Of a DNA stretch of 32,209 nt, positions 16,008 through 25,166 are shown piece by piece (position 1 is the first letter of the stretch; the number at the start of each line of letters is the position of its first letter). The notes beneath the pieces are model-generated. The model was not told the origin of the DNA and made no database searches. It saw nothing but the letters and a program-made list of their open reading frames with translations. Source of the stretch: an uncultured Bacteroidales bacterium (GTDB lineage Bacteria; Bacteroidota; Bacteroidia; Bacteroidales; FEN-979); the NCBI GenBank assembly GCA_903928285.1, contig CAIYQH010000184.1:1-32209 (forward strand), in the 5' to 3' direction. The translations under genes and the position numbers were made by a program.

Positions 16008-18967
16008 TGACCAACGACCATATAATCCTGCTGATCACCGATCACAGGCAATTCGGGCCGATGGTGGCTGTTTGGGAGGTTTCCCCGGAAGCGAAAGGGT
16101 GGTTTATCCTCCAAAACCGGCTTACCTGGCCGGCGCCGGCCGATTATGAGCCGATACGGTTAAAGGCGCTGGCCGAGATCATCGTGGTCGCGCAAACCAT
16201 GAATGATGCCGAGATTCACCGCCAGTTCGCACGGAGGGGAACTTCATTAAAGGATTTCCTCGGTGGTTTTTCCGATGAACTTCTCCACGATCATATCCGT
16301 CCCTTTATCGACCGGCAGACAGATAAGATATTACGGCTTGCTAATGAGCACGATCTCCCGCTGTACCTGCACGACGGCTCACAGCGGGTGTATTATGAAA
16401 ACCGGATGCTGATGAGCCGCGATCCTGTTGAGCCCTGGTTTTGCTTTACCAAGACAGCCGAAGGGTCGAACTATATGCTGGAACTATATCAGCATGACAG
16501 GCAAATCCCGCTGAAGACGCCCGGCAACAGGATCATCTGCCGGAAGCCTTGCTGGTTCAGGGCCGGGAACCGGCTGCTCCATTTCCCGGAAGGTTTCGAC
16601 GGTAAAAAAACGGAACCTTTTCTCAAAAAGGAGACGCTACTTATTCCCGCTTCTGCCGAGAAAAAATATTTTGAGACCTTTATCCTGAAGACTCTGAAGA
16701 CAGGGCAGGTGAGGGCTACTGGATTTAAGGTGCAAACACTGAACCCCGAACACAGGATGGAACTGTCGGCCGAGGCCGACTGGCAGGGAAGAGCCATCCT
16801 GGTTGTATATTTCAGGTACGGCGACAAGCGGATCATGGCAGGAAAAACCCAGAAGCTCTTTATCGACCTGCAGATGGATGACCGGGAGGTGGTGTTCTAC
16901 AAGACAGAGCGGGATCCCGCCTGGGAGGCTTCGGTGATTTCGCGGTGCCTTAAGGCCGGACTTGTCCGGCTTAATGAAAACACCCTGGGTTTGCCTGGTT
17001 ACGCTGGCACCGGCAACAGGGAGATGTACCGGTTGGTTGAATGGCTAAATGCCCGGGCTGAATTCTTCAGGGCAGAGGGGATAAAGATCACTACCGGGCA
17101 GGCGCCGCAGAAATTTTTCATTGGCACCATCACCCCCGAGATCAGGGTCGTGCCCGGTGAAGACTGGTTTGACGTGAAGGCATCGGTATTCTTCGGCGAA
17201 TTTGAAGTTTCGTTTATCCATCTCCGCAATTATATCCTGGAGGGGATCAGCGAATTTCCGCTTCCCTGGGGCGAAGTCGCCATTCTTCCGGAGGAGTGGT
17301 TCACCCGCTACGGCGATCTGCACTATTTTTCGGAGGTGACCGGCAACCACCTGCGGCTCCCCATGCACCACGCACAGATCATCAGGGACCTTGAAATTGC
17401 GGCAGATGAAGATCTGACCGACCGGTTAAAACAGCTGGATCCCTCGTGGATGACGCAGGTTGCCGTTCCAGCTACCCTGCAGGCTGTGTTAAGGCCCTAC
17501 CAGGCGGAAGGGCTGCAATGGCTGCGGTTTCTGCATCAAAACCGTTTCGGAGGCTGCCTTGCTGATGATATGGGGCTGGGAAAGACCATCCAGACCCTGG
17601 CCATGTTATTATCCTGCAACGAACCATCCAACCCTGCATCCCTGGTCATCATGCCGGCATCGCTTATCCACAACTGGCGCAATGAGATCAGGCGGTTCGC
17701 GCCGTCGCTGCGGGTGCTCGAACATATCGGCTTGATGAGGATGACCTCCCCGGCCTTTTTCGGATCGGCCGACGTAATCCTTACCACTTACGGGACCCTT
17801 CGGAATGATCTAAACCTTTTCTGCCAGTACAAATTTCATTACATCGTTCTCGACGAAAGCCAGGTGATAAAAAACCCTGCAGCCCAGATCAGCAGGGCTG
17901 TTTGCAGGCTTAACGCCGGTTACCGGCTGGTGCTGACCGGCACCCCGATTGAAAACTCGCTAACCGATCTCTGGTCGCAGTTTGAATTTTTAAATCCCGG
18001 GCTCCTCGGACCCCTGGATAAGTTTCAAAGACGCTATGCCCGGAAATTGCCGGGAGTGCAGCCCGATTCCGCCGACAGCGTCAAAGGGAGGCTGGAGGCA
18101 GAATCAGCCGTTGCTGTTGAATCCTTGCAGGATCAGGCACCGCAGAATTCAGGCCCCATTGAAGAAGCCGACCCCGTCGCCGACCGGTTAAAGCGGTTGG
18201 TCGCCCCCTTTATCCTTCGCCGCACGAAACGGGAGGCGGAGCCCGATCTCCCCTCGCTGACCATCGAGGAGTGGTATTGTGAGATGTCAGATGCCCAGCG
18301 TTTGCGGTATGAAAAGGAGAAGTCGGCCGTAAGAAACGAGGTATTGCAGCAGTTTGAAACAGGCCGGGCTTCCGAAACCTCGCTGATGGTGCTAAAGGCA
18401 CTGATTCGGTTGCGGCAGATGGCCAACCATCCGAAGCTGGCCGACCCGGAATATGAATTCAACAGCGGGAAATTTGAGGAGATCATGCGGGTGGCACATA
18501 CTCTGCGCGATGAGGGGCATAAAACGCTCATATTCTCTTCATTTGTCAAGCATCTGCAGCTGATTGCCAATCAGTTCGACCTGGAGGGAATTTCCTATTC
18601 CCTCCTTACAGGGGCTACCACCAGGCGCGAAAAAGTAGTAGGTAAATTCCGGGAGGATGCGGAACAGCAGTTTTTCCTGATCTCCCTGAAGGCAGGGGGC
18701 ACCGGTCTGAACCTTACCGAAGCAGGCTATGTCATGCTCCTCGATCCCTGGTGGAACCCGGCTGCCGAGTTGCAGGCTATCAACCGCGCCCATCGTATCG
18801 GGCAGGATAAAAAGGTGATCGCCTACAAGTTCATCACCACCGGCACCATCGAAGAAAAAATGCTGGTTCTGCAGGAAAAGAAGCAATCGCTCTCCGACAA
18901 TTTCCTCCCTTCCGGGAATCCGTTGAAGGATCTTTCACGGGAGCAAATTGCGGAGTTGTTTGCATAA
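16007..18967 (+). CDS. SNF2-family ATP-dependent helicase/translocase
   Basis: Large cytoplasmic ATPase of 986 residues that should translocate on double-stranded DNA, in the manner of bacterial SNF2/RapA-like proteins. An N-terminal region of about 460 residues without a clear named domain is followed by the SNF2 core. Motif I is DDMGLGKT (K526), motif II DESQ (D616-E617; the usual DEAH/DEAQ with Ser), and motif III LTGTPIENS. The helicase C domain contains SLKAGGTGLNL (V) and NRAHRIGQ (926-933; R927, R930) (VI). A linker of about 40 residues rich in Glu and Ala (near 685-725) separates the lobes. The ATG at 16007 is used, sharing its A with the TGA of the DUF2177 gene; an in-frame ATG at 15995 lies inside that gene. 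The target process is unknown. Confidence 0.93.
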   Translation: MTNDHIILLITDHRQFGPMVAVWEVSPEAKGWFILQNRLTWPAPADYEPIRLKALAEIIVVAQTMNDAEIHRQFARRGTSLKDFLGGFSDELLHDHIRPFIDRQTDKILRLANEHDLPLYLHDGSQRVYYENRMLMSRDPVEPWFCFTKTAEGSNYMLELYQHDRQIPLKTPGNRIICRKPCWFRAGNRLLHFPEGFDGKKTEPFLKKETLLIPASAEKKYFETFILKTLKTGQVRATGFKVQTLNPEHRMELSAEADWQGRAILVVYFRYGDKRIMAGKTQKLFIDLQMDDREVVFYKTERDPAWEASVISRCLKAGLVRLNENTLGLPGYAGTGNREMYRLVEWLNARAEFFRAEGIKITTGQAPQKFFIGTITPEIRVVPGEDWFDVKASVFFGEFEVSFIHLRNYILEGISEFPLPWGEVAILPEEWFTRYGDLHYFSEVTGNHLRLPMHHAQIIRDLEIAADEDLTDRLKQLDPSWMTQVAVPATLQAVLRPYQAEGLQWLRFLHQNRFGGCLADDMGLGKTIQTLAMLLSCNEPSNPASLVIMPASLIHNWRNEIRRFAPSLRVLEHIGLMRMTSPAFFGSADVILTTYGTLRNDLNLFCQYKFHYIVLDESQVIKNPAAQISRAVCRLNAGYRLVLTGTPIENSLTDLWSQFEFLNPGLLGPLDKFQRRYARKLPGVQPDSADSVKGRLEAESAVAVESLQDQAPQNSGPIEEADPVADRLKRLVAPFILRRTKREAEPDLPSLTIEEWYCEMSDAQRLRYEKEKSAVRNEVLQQFETGRASETSLMVLKALIRLRQMANHPKLADPEYEFNSGKFEEIMRVAHTLRDEGHKTLIFSSFVKHLQLIANQFDLEGISYSLLTGATTRREKVVGKFREDAEQQFFLISLKAGGTGLNLTEAGYVMLLDPWWNPAAELQAINRAHRIGQDKKVIAYKFITTGTIEEKMLVLQEKKQSLSDNFLPSGNPLKDLSREQIAELFA

Positions 18968-18990
18968 TATTGGGAAAAACCCTATTTTTG
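18959..18990 (+). promoter_or_regulatory. Consensus Bacteroidota promoter of the small cupin gene
   Basis: TTTG (18959-18962) and TATTTTTG (18983-18990) match the -33/-7 consensus with 20 bases between them, the ideal spacing. The -33 element lies in the last codons of the SNF2 gene. The ATG at 19031 is 40 bases after the -7 box, so the cupin gene has its own promoter. Confidence 0.65.
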
Positions 18991-19030
18991 ATTGAAAGAA
19001 GAACACGAACCTGAACTACACTGTTTCATT

Positions 19031-19357
19031 ATGTCAACGTATACCCTTTTTCCTTTCGACATCGCCCCGCGCGTGCCCTTCAGGTTCGACGGCCGGATCC
19101 TGTTTAAAAACGACTGTTTTGAACTGGTTCACCTGACCCTGCAGCAGGGCGAGGGAATGGAACCGCATATCCAGCCGATGGATATCGTCTTTTTCGTGGC
19201 AGAAGGAGCCGGCACCCTCGTCGTTGGCGAGGAGGTGGTCGAAGTGATTGCAAACACAACAATCCATGTACATGCAGGAATATCCAGGAGCTGGACCAAT
19301 ACCGGCAGTGGGCCGCTGAAAATCCTGGTAAGTAAACTCCTCTCATCAACAAAATGA
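19031..19357 (+). CDS. Small cupin-domain protein
   Basis: Cupin of 108 residues. Motif 1 is GEGMEPHIQPMDIVFFVAEGAG (H46, Q48, D51, E58). In motif 2, NTTIHVHAGISRSWTN (75-90), the usual C-terminal histidine is replaced (Ser86-Trp87), so any metal site would be non-classical. A TTG at 18992 is in frame, but it falls at the expected transcription start of the promoter at 18959-18990; the ATG at 19031 is preferred. The SAM methyltransferase gene starts nine bases downstream, so the two are likely cotranscribed. Function unknown. Confidence 0.82.
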   Translation: MSTYTLFPFDIAPRVPFRFDGRILFKNDCFELVHLTLQQGEGMEPHIQPMDIVFFVAEGAGTLVVGEEVVEVIANTTIHVHAGISRSWTNTGSGPLKILVSKLLSSTK

Positions 19358-19366
19358 TCATCTGAA

Positions 19367-20284
19367 ATGGAAATCCTCACCACTACCGACTGGACCGAAT
19401 ATGAACTGATTGATACGGGAAACCGTGAAAAGCTGGAACGCTTCGGGAAATATATCCTGATCAGGCCCGAGCCGCAGGCTGTCTGGCAAAAATCGATGCC
19501 CGAAAGCGAATGGGAAAGGCTGTCGCATGCACGTTATGTGCGGGTAAAGGGGAAAAAGACTGCCGGCGATGAATATGAGCGCGGTTCCTGGGTAAGAAAG
19601 CCAAAGATGCCCGAACAGTGGAATATCGGTTATCACTACCAGCAGATGAACCTGACCTTCAGGCTGGGATTGACCGCCTTCGGCCATATCGGCGTATTTC
19701 CCGAGCAGTCCATCAACTGGAATTACATCTACGATTGGGTGACGAAAAATGCAAAAGGCAAAACCAGGGCGGCAGAGGTCCCCCCGAAGGTGCTCAACCT
19801 CTTTGCCTATACCGGTGGCGCCTCACTGGCGGCAAAGGCTGCAGGGGCCGATGTGGTGCATGTCGACTCGGTAAAACCCGTGATTACCTGGGCCAAAGAG
19901 ATGATGGATGCCAGCGGTCTGGACAACATCCGCTGGGTGGTGGAGGATGCCATGAATTTTGTGCGGAGGGAGGTGAAGCGGGGCAACATCTACGACGGGA
20001 TCATTCTCGATCCGCCCGCTTACGGTCGTGGGCCCGACGGAGAAAAGTGGATCCTGGAGGATTCGATCGACGAGATCATCGCCATCAGCAAACAGTTGCT
20101 GAATCCCGCACACGGGTTTTTAGTGCTGAGCCTCTATTCGATGGGTTTTTCGGCGCTTATCCCCGAGAATCTTGTTAAAACCCGTTTCGGAGATATCCCG
20201 GGAATGCAGTCGGGAGAGTTCTTTTTCCAGGACAAGGGAAACCGGAGGCTGCCGCTGGGCACCTTTTTAAGATTTATAAAGTAA
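19367..20284 (+). CDS. RlmI/RlmK-like class I SAM-dependent methyltransferase
   Basis: Cytoplasmic methyltransferase of 305 residues of the Methyltrans_SAM (RlmI/RlmKL C-terminal) type, which modify rRNA bases. An N-terminal region (1-125) precedes the Rossmann fold with motif I VLNLFAYTGGASLAAKAAG (142-160), acidic D167 (HVDSVK) and the catalytic-loop DPPAYGRG (215-222). The protein contains no cysteine at all. A cytosine-C5 mechanism like that of RlmI needs a cysteine nucleophile, so an N-methylating activity such as the guanine N7 methylation of RlmK is more likely. No PUA domain is obvious at the N-terminus. It is second in a unit with the small cupin. Confidence 0.85.
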   Translation: MEILTTTDWTEYELIDTGNREKLERFGKYILIRPEPQAVWQKSMPESEWERLSHARYVRVKGKKTAGDEYERGSWVRKPKMPEQWNIGYHYQQMNLTFRLGLTAFGHIGVFPEQSINWNYIYDWVTKNAKGKTRAAEVPPKVLNLFAYTGGASLAAKAAGADVVHVDSVKPVITWAKEMMDASGLDNIRWVVEDAMNFVRREVKRGNIYDGIILDPPAYGRGPDGEKWILEDSIDEIIAISKQLLNPAHGFLVLSLYSMGFSALIPENLVKTRFGDIPGMQSGEFFFQDKGNRRLPLGTFLRFIK

Positions 20285-20330
20285 CATTGAACGCTGTTAT
20301 CAGCTCTTTTTGAAGGCTGAATTGTAGCCC

Positions 20331-21476
20331 TTACCCGGTAATAAAAAGTTCCGACGCGACCCGGTCGGCGAAGAGTTTTCCCTCGTCGGTCAGAAAGAAT
20401 ACTCCCGACGACTCAAAAAGCCAACCCTGCCTGATCAGCGGAGGAATCCCGCTGCTGAAGGTTTCGTAAACGGCAGGACCAAAATCGTGAAGAATCCTTG
20501 CGCCATCGCAGCCCCACATCGTCCGCAGGGAGGTCATGACATATTCGTTATATCGTTGTTCAGGGGTGAGGATCTCCTCTTCAAACACAGCTTCACCATT
20601 TGCCATTCCGGCTAAGTATTTCGTGAGGTTGGGGATGTTCCACCGCCGGGACGACCCGTTGTAGCTGTGAGCCGACGGGCCCAACCCGAGGTATGGCACA
20701 CCTTTCCAGTAATTGGTATTGTGAAGCGCATGATGACCGGGTTTACAGAAGTTAGAGATCTCGTATTGCTGGTAACCGCTTGTGCGCATAAGGACAACGA
20801 GGGAGCGGAATTGCTCCTCCTGCAATTCATCGCTGACCGGCGCCGATTTTTTCCTGTCGATCATCCAGGCCAGCGGGGTCCGTGCCTCAACGGTCAGCGC
20901 GTAGGCTGAAATATGAGGAATGCCGAGGGAAAGCGCGATTTCAAGGTTTTCCTGCCACCGCGGCGGGGTGGAGTCGGGGATGCCGTAGATCAGGTCGATG
21001 CTGATGTTGTGGTACCCGGCATCATGGAGCAGGCTGACGGCCCGGATCGCCTGTGCGGCCGAGTGGGTGCGGTTCAGCCAGGCAAGGTCGCTGTCGGAAA
21101 AGGACTGGATCCCGATGCTGAAGCGGTTAAACCAGGTTTCCCGGAGCTGGCTGACAAAATCCTCTGTGACATCATCCGGGTTCAGCTCCAGGGTAAATTC
21201 GCGTGTGACGATGAGAGGAGCGCTGTTTCCGGGGTTTATTTTGAGGGCCATCTCCATCACCTCCTGCAGTGCTGCGGGAGGGCAGAGCGACGGGGTTCCC
21301 CCGCCGAAATAAAGCGTATTCACTGTTTCATTGCCAAGGTAGTCGCGGGTCAGGCCGATTTCCCGTTTCAGTGCGGTTAAAAAGGGTGCTTTAAGCTTTT
21401 GCGAAGCCAGGGAGAAAAAATTGCAGTAATGGCATTTTTGCCTGCAGAAGGGGATATGGATATAGATACCGGCCAA
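20331..21476 (-). CDS. hemW: Radical SAM haem chaperone HemW
   Basis: Radical SAM protein of 381 residues, the usual HemW length, that binds haem and delivers it to respiratory proteins. The [4Fe-4S] motif C11X3C15X2C18 is followed by N19-F20, the HemW pattern; oxygen-independent coproporphyrinogen dehydrogenase HemN has a fourth cysteine in place of the Phe. GGGTPSL binds SAM, and a HemN_C-like domain (about 290-375) closes the protein. It starts four bases after the stop of the sensor kinase, so the pair is an operon. Supply of haem would matter for qNor, but no link beyond proximity is visible. Confidence 0.92.
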   Translation of the reverse strand: MAGIYIHIPFCRQKCHYCNFFSLASQKLKAPFLTALKREIGLTRDYLGNETVNTLYFGGGTPSLCPPAALQEVMEMALKINPGNSAPLIVTREFTLELNPDDVTEDFVSQLRETWFNRFSIGIQSFSDSDLAWLNRTHSAAQAIRAVSLLHDAGYHNISIDLIYGIPDSTPPRWQENLEIALSLGIPHISAYALTVEARTPLAWMIDRKKSAPVSDELQEEQFRSLVVLMRTSGYQQYEISNFCKPGHHALHNTNYWKGVPYLGLGPSAHSYNGSSRRWNIPNLTKYLAGMANGEAVFEEEILTPEQRYNEYVMTSLRTMWGCDGARILHDFGPAVYETFSSGIPPLIRQGWLFESSGVFFLTDEGKLFADRVASELFITG

Positions 21477-21480
21477 GGGG

Positions 21481-22977
21481 CTATTTTTTCAGGATGATGC
21501 GGAAAGTCGTACCCTTGTTCAGCGTGGAGGATTTGACATAAATCTTGCCGGAGTGATAATTTTCAACGATCCGCTTGGAGAGGGTCAGTCCCAGGCCCCA
21601 CCCGCGGGCCTTGCTGGTGTAGCCGGGGCGGAAGATCGTTTTAAAGCGCGATTTTGGTATTCCCTTCCCGGTGTCGCCGATGTCGATATGGATATGGTCC
21701 ACATCTTCTGTTATGTCAATATTAACCTGGCCATTTCCCTCCATGGCATCCACGGCATTTTTGCAAAGGTTTTCAATCACCCACTCAAAGAGGTGGAGGT
21801 TAAGCGGGACGTTGATTTCCCTGGTGATGTCGGGATGAATTTCAAAAGTAACCTTTGCCGAGATCCGGGAACGGATATAATTGACCGTATCATAAACCAT
21901 TGCCACAACATTGGTTTTATCAAGCCGGGCGGCCGAGCCGATTTTGGAAAAGCGGTCGGTAATGGTCTCGAGCCGCTGGACATCCTTTTCAATTTCACTG
22001 ATGGTCTCCTCATCGAGTCCCTTGAGTTTGAGCAGTTCCATCCATGCCACCATGGAGGAAAGCGGCGTTCCGAGTTGGTGGGCCGTCTCCTTGGCCATGC
22101 CTACCCAAACCTGGTTTTGTTCCGATTTACGTGCATAGCTGAACAGCAGGTAGGCGATGAGCAGGAAAACTGCTATCACGGCAAATTGCGCGACAGGGTA
22201 AAATTTCAGCTGGGTGAGCAGGTAGGAATCCTGGTAGAAGATATAATGAACCCCGGTATCGGCCAGGTCAACCCTGATCGGTTTATTCTGGGATGCCATT
22301 GAATTCAGGGTTTGTTCGACCCAGGCCTTGTCCTGGAGCTTGTTTGCCGGGATATTCCCGCTCTGGTACACGTTTTTCCCGGTACTGTCGGTGATGATGA
22401 CCGGTACCGACGCAGAATTCAACACCACCTCGGAAAAGAAGGAGCGGATCAGGTCGTCGAGAACCTTCTTGAGCTGCGAGAAGATGTTGGAATCGCTGTA
22501 ATAGACATAAATCTGTGTGTCAAGATATTTGACGACAATGGGTGGGTAGATGGAAAACTCCTTTTTCAGTTTTCCTTCAAGGTAAGTAACCGAATCAATG
22601 CGGATATTCCTGGCATTCATGATCTTTCCCGATTCGTCGGTAATGATGACGGGAATCGTATTGTTTTCGCCGATGATGCTCAGGAAAAAGTTCAGGTCTT
22701 CGTTTGAAGTGGCTTTGATGATACGGCGCTGCGCTTCGGCTACGATGGAAACTCTTTTCCGTTCTTCATTTTTAATCTGCTCGAAGAGGTTGTTGGTAAA
22801 GTTCACCAGGTCGGCTTTCTGATGGATCGCCTCGGCACATACCTCCATGTTTTTCCGCTCATCTTTCCGGATCTCGGCAACCAGGATGCTGGTGTACCAG
22901 AGCGATGCCGCCACGATGAGCACGGCGAAGGCAAATAAAAAGAGTTTCCAGCGTTTTTTCCGAAGGTATATATCCAC
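21481..22977 (-). CDS. Membrane sensor histidine kinase (orphan)
   Basis: Two-helix membrane kinase of 498 residues. TM1 (about 13-32) and TM2 (about 262-281) enclose a periplasmic sensor region of about 230 residues without a named domain. The cytoplasmic part has the H box KETAHQLGTPLSS with phospho-acceptor His300, N box ENLCKNAVDAMEG, G1 DTGKGIP and G2 GWGLGLTLSKRIVE. No HAMP domain is evident. The start is a GTG at 22977, chosen because the basic RKKRWK segment and TM1 follow at the right distance and no ATG is close. No response regulator is adjacent; the downstream gene is hemW at four bases. The signal is unknown. Confidence 0.88.
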   Translation of the reverse strand: MDIYLRKKRWKLFLFAFAVLIVAASLWYTSILVAEIRKDERKNMEVCAEAIHQKADLVNFTNNLFEQIKNEERKRVSIVAEAQRRIIKATSNEDLNFFLSIIGENNTIPVIITDESGKIMNARNIRIDSVTYLEGKLKKEFSIYPPIVVKYLDTQIYVYYSDSNIFSQLKKVLDDLIRSFFSEVVLNSASVPVIITDSTGKNVYQSGNIPANKLQDKAWVEQTLNSMASQNKPIRVDLADTGVHYIFYQDSYLLTQLKFYPVAQFAVIAVFLLIAYLLFSYARKSEQNQVWVGMAKETAHQLGTPLSSMVAWMELLKLKGLDEETISEIEKDVQRLETITDRFSKIGSAARLDKTNVVAMVYDTVNYIRSRISAKVTFEIHPDITREINVPLNLHLFEWVIENLCKNAVDAMEGNGQVNIDITEDVDHIHIDIGDTGKGIPKSRFKTIFRPGYTSKARGWGLGLTLSKRIVENYHSGKIYVKSSTLNKGTTFRIILKK

Positions 22978-23133
22978 AGTTGATTAATTCATGTTAGTCA
23001 GATGGTTACCGGTATCGTGTAACCTCTTGTCCAATAACGGCGAACCCTTGATTATATTTTCATCAGGCAGTCAAACTTACATAATAATCAGCTTCCTGCA
23101 CCACCCGTGGCCATCTTTTATCCTGTTTCCCGG

Positions 23134-23188
23134 CGGATTTACAGAAAAACAAGAAGGTCTCATCGAATTTTCAACCGGATTTACAGAA
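23134..23188. repeat. Two direct copies of a 13-base sequence upstream of the S9 peptidase
   Basis: CGGATTTACAGAA occurs at 23134-23146 and 23176-23188, 42 bases apart, in the 242-base gap between the divergent kinase and peptidase genes. The spacing is four helical turns, so paired binding sites are possible. The rest of this gap shows no gene and no clear promoter. Confidence 0.5.
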
Positions 23189-23219
23189 TTATAGCTAATA
23201 TTGGAACAAAAATAACCCT

Positions 23220-25133
23220 ATGAAAAACCGAACATTCCTTTATTTCCTCCTCGGAGGATTGATCAGCGCCTCCCTGATGCTGGGAGGTTGTAAACCTGCC
23301 AAGCCTGTTCAGGCCAGGCAGATCCCGCTTGAGGATTTCTTTAAGAACCCTGAAAAGGCACGCTACCAGATTTCCCCCGACGGGAAATATTTTTCATACA
23401 TGGCGCCCTATGAAAAGCGCATGAATATTTTCGTCCAGGAGATCGGAACGGATAAGGCCACCCGGCTCACCTCGGAGAAGGACAGGGACATCTCCGGCTA
23501 TTTCTGGAAGAACCCGACCCGGATCGTTTACCTGAAAGATACCGGTGGCGACGAGAACTTCAAACTTTACGGCGTGAGTATCGACGGGTCGAACCTGCAG
23601 TGCTTCACCGATTTCCCGAAGGTAAGGACCGAAATTATTGATGACCTTTACGATTTTCCGGATGAATTGATCATCGGGATGAACAAGCGTAAGGCGGAGA
23701 TCTTCGATCCCTACAGGCTTAATATTGTAACGGGGAAAATGACCCAGCTGGCCGAAAATCCCGGCAATATCCAGGGATGGATCCTCGACCATGAAGGAAA
23801 GCTCAGGGCTGCCACCGCGATCGTCGACGGGGTGAACAACCAGCTGTTATACCGGGAAAAGGAGAGCGATCCCTTTAAGCCGGTGCTGACCACCAGTTTT
23901 AAAGAAAACCTATCTCCTTTGCTCTTCACCTTTGACAACAAGAACATCTTTGCCACTTCGAATCTCGGCAGGGATAAAAATGCGGTGGTGATTTTCGATA
24001 TCGCCAACGGGAAGGAGATTAAAACGCTCTATGAAAACAAGGACTTTGATGTGACTGATGTTACCTGGTCGCATGCGGAAAAGAAGCTGGTTTGTGCCGA
24101 TTTTGAATCCTGGAAGGCGGAACGGTATTATTTTGATGAGAAGGGAAAACAGTTTTTTGAGAAGATCCAGAAGAAGCTGGGTAATTTCATCTTCAGCATC
24201 ACCTCGATGACCAGGGCGGAGGACAAATTCATGATCCGTGCTTACAGCGACCGATCAATGGGAGGATATTACGTGTATGACCGCGCCACGGACAACCTGC
24301 AGAAGATTGCCGATATCAGCCCGTGGCTGAAGGAAGAGGAGCTGGCCGAAATGATTCCCGTTGAATATGCTGCCCGCGACAGCATGAAGATCCAGGGATA
24401 CCTGACCCTTCCGGCAGGATATACCATGGAAACCGCTAAAAATCTGCCGGTCGTCATCAATCCCCATGGCGGTCCCTGGGCCAGGGACAGCTGGTGGTTC
24501 AACCCGGAGGTCCAGTTCCTGGCAAACCGCGGTTATGCCGTTCTCCAGATGAATTTCAGGGGATCAACCGGGTATGGCAGGAAATTCTGGGAGAGATCCT
24601 TTAAACAATGGGGAAAGAGCATGCAGGACGATGTGACCGATGGTACCAACTGGCTGATTTCAAAGGGGATTGCCGATCCGAAACGGGTTGCCGTATATGG
24701 CGGAAGCTATGGCGGCTATGCCACCCTGCAGGCCCTGGTAAGGGAACCCGATCTCTATGCGGCCGGGGTTGACTATGTGGGCGTTTCGAACCTCTTCACC
24801 TTCATGAAGACCGTTCCACCCTATTGGAAACCCATGCTCGACATGTTTTATGAAATGGTCGGAAATCCCAAAGGCGACAGCCTGCAGTTCGTGGCCACCT
24901 CCCCTGCACTGAATGCCGGTAAGATTAAAACGCCGCTGTTTGTTGCCCAGGGGAAAAACGATCCCCGCGTGAATATCAACGAATCGAATCAGATCGTGGA
25001 GGCGCTGAAAAAACGCAACATTGCCGTTCAGTATATGGTCAAAGACAATGAAGGACATGGTTTTCATAACGAGGAAAACAGGTTCGATTTTTACAGGGCC
25101 ATGGAGAAATTCCTGGGAGAACATCTGAAATAG
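23220..25133 (+). CDS. Lipoprotein S9-family (prolyl oligopeptidase) peptidase
   Basis: Serine peptidase or aminopeptidase of the S9 family, 637 residues. A lipoprotein signal ends in LMLGGC, with lipid-bearing Cys24, so the enzyme should be anchored to a membrane and face the periplasm or surface. A seven-bladed propeller (about 40-370) precedes the alpha/beta-hydrolase domain (about 390-637) with Ser496 in GGSYGGY, Asp581 in GKNDPRV and His613 in GHGFHNE. The HGGPWARD segment before the nucleophile is typical of the S9C/acylaminoacyl-peptidase-like branch. It likely releases short peptides for uptake. Monocistronic; followed by a long hairpin. Confidence 0.92.
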   Translation: MKNRTFLYFLLGGLISASLMLGGCKPAKPVQARQIPLEDFFKNPEKARYQISPDGKYFSYMAPYEKRMNIFVQEIGTDKATRLTSEKDRDISGYFWKNPTRIVYLKDTGGDENFKLYGVSIDGSNLQCFTDFPKVRTEIIDDLYDFPDELIIGMNKRKAEIFDPYRLNIVTGKMTQLAENPGNIQGWILDHEGKLRAATAIVDGVNNQLLYREKESDPFKPVLTTSFKENLSPLLFTFDNKNIFATSNLGRDKNAVVIFDIANGKEIKTLYENKDFDVTDVTWSHAEKKLVCADFESWKAERYYFDEKGKQFFEKIQKKLGNFIFSITSMTRAEDKFMIRAYSDRSMGGYYVYDRATDNLQKIADISPWLKEEELAEMIPVEYAARDSMKIQGYLTLPAGYTMETAKNLPVVINPHGGPWARDSWWFNPEVQFLANRGYAVLQMNFRGSTGYGRKFWERSFKQWGKSMQDDVTDGTNWLISKGIADPKRVAVYGGSYGGYATLQALVREPDLYAAGVDYVGVSNLFTFMKTVPPYWKPMLDMFYEMVGNPKGDSLQFVATSPALNAGKIKTPLFVAQGKNDPRVNINESNQIVEALKKRNIAVQYMVKDNEGHGFHNEENRFDFYRAMEKFLGEHLK

Positions 25134-25166
25134 TACTCCGGTTGTAATGGCGGCTGACCTTTCATT

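Noticed and set aside
18992..19030. TTG start giving 13 extra residues for the small cupin
   Set aside because: The TTG lies two bases after the -7 element, at or before the likely transcription start, so it could hardly be translated from that promoter.
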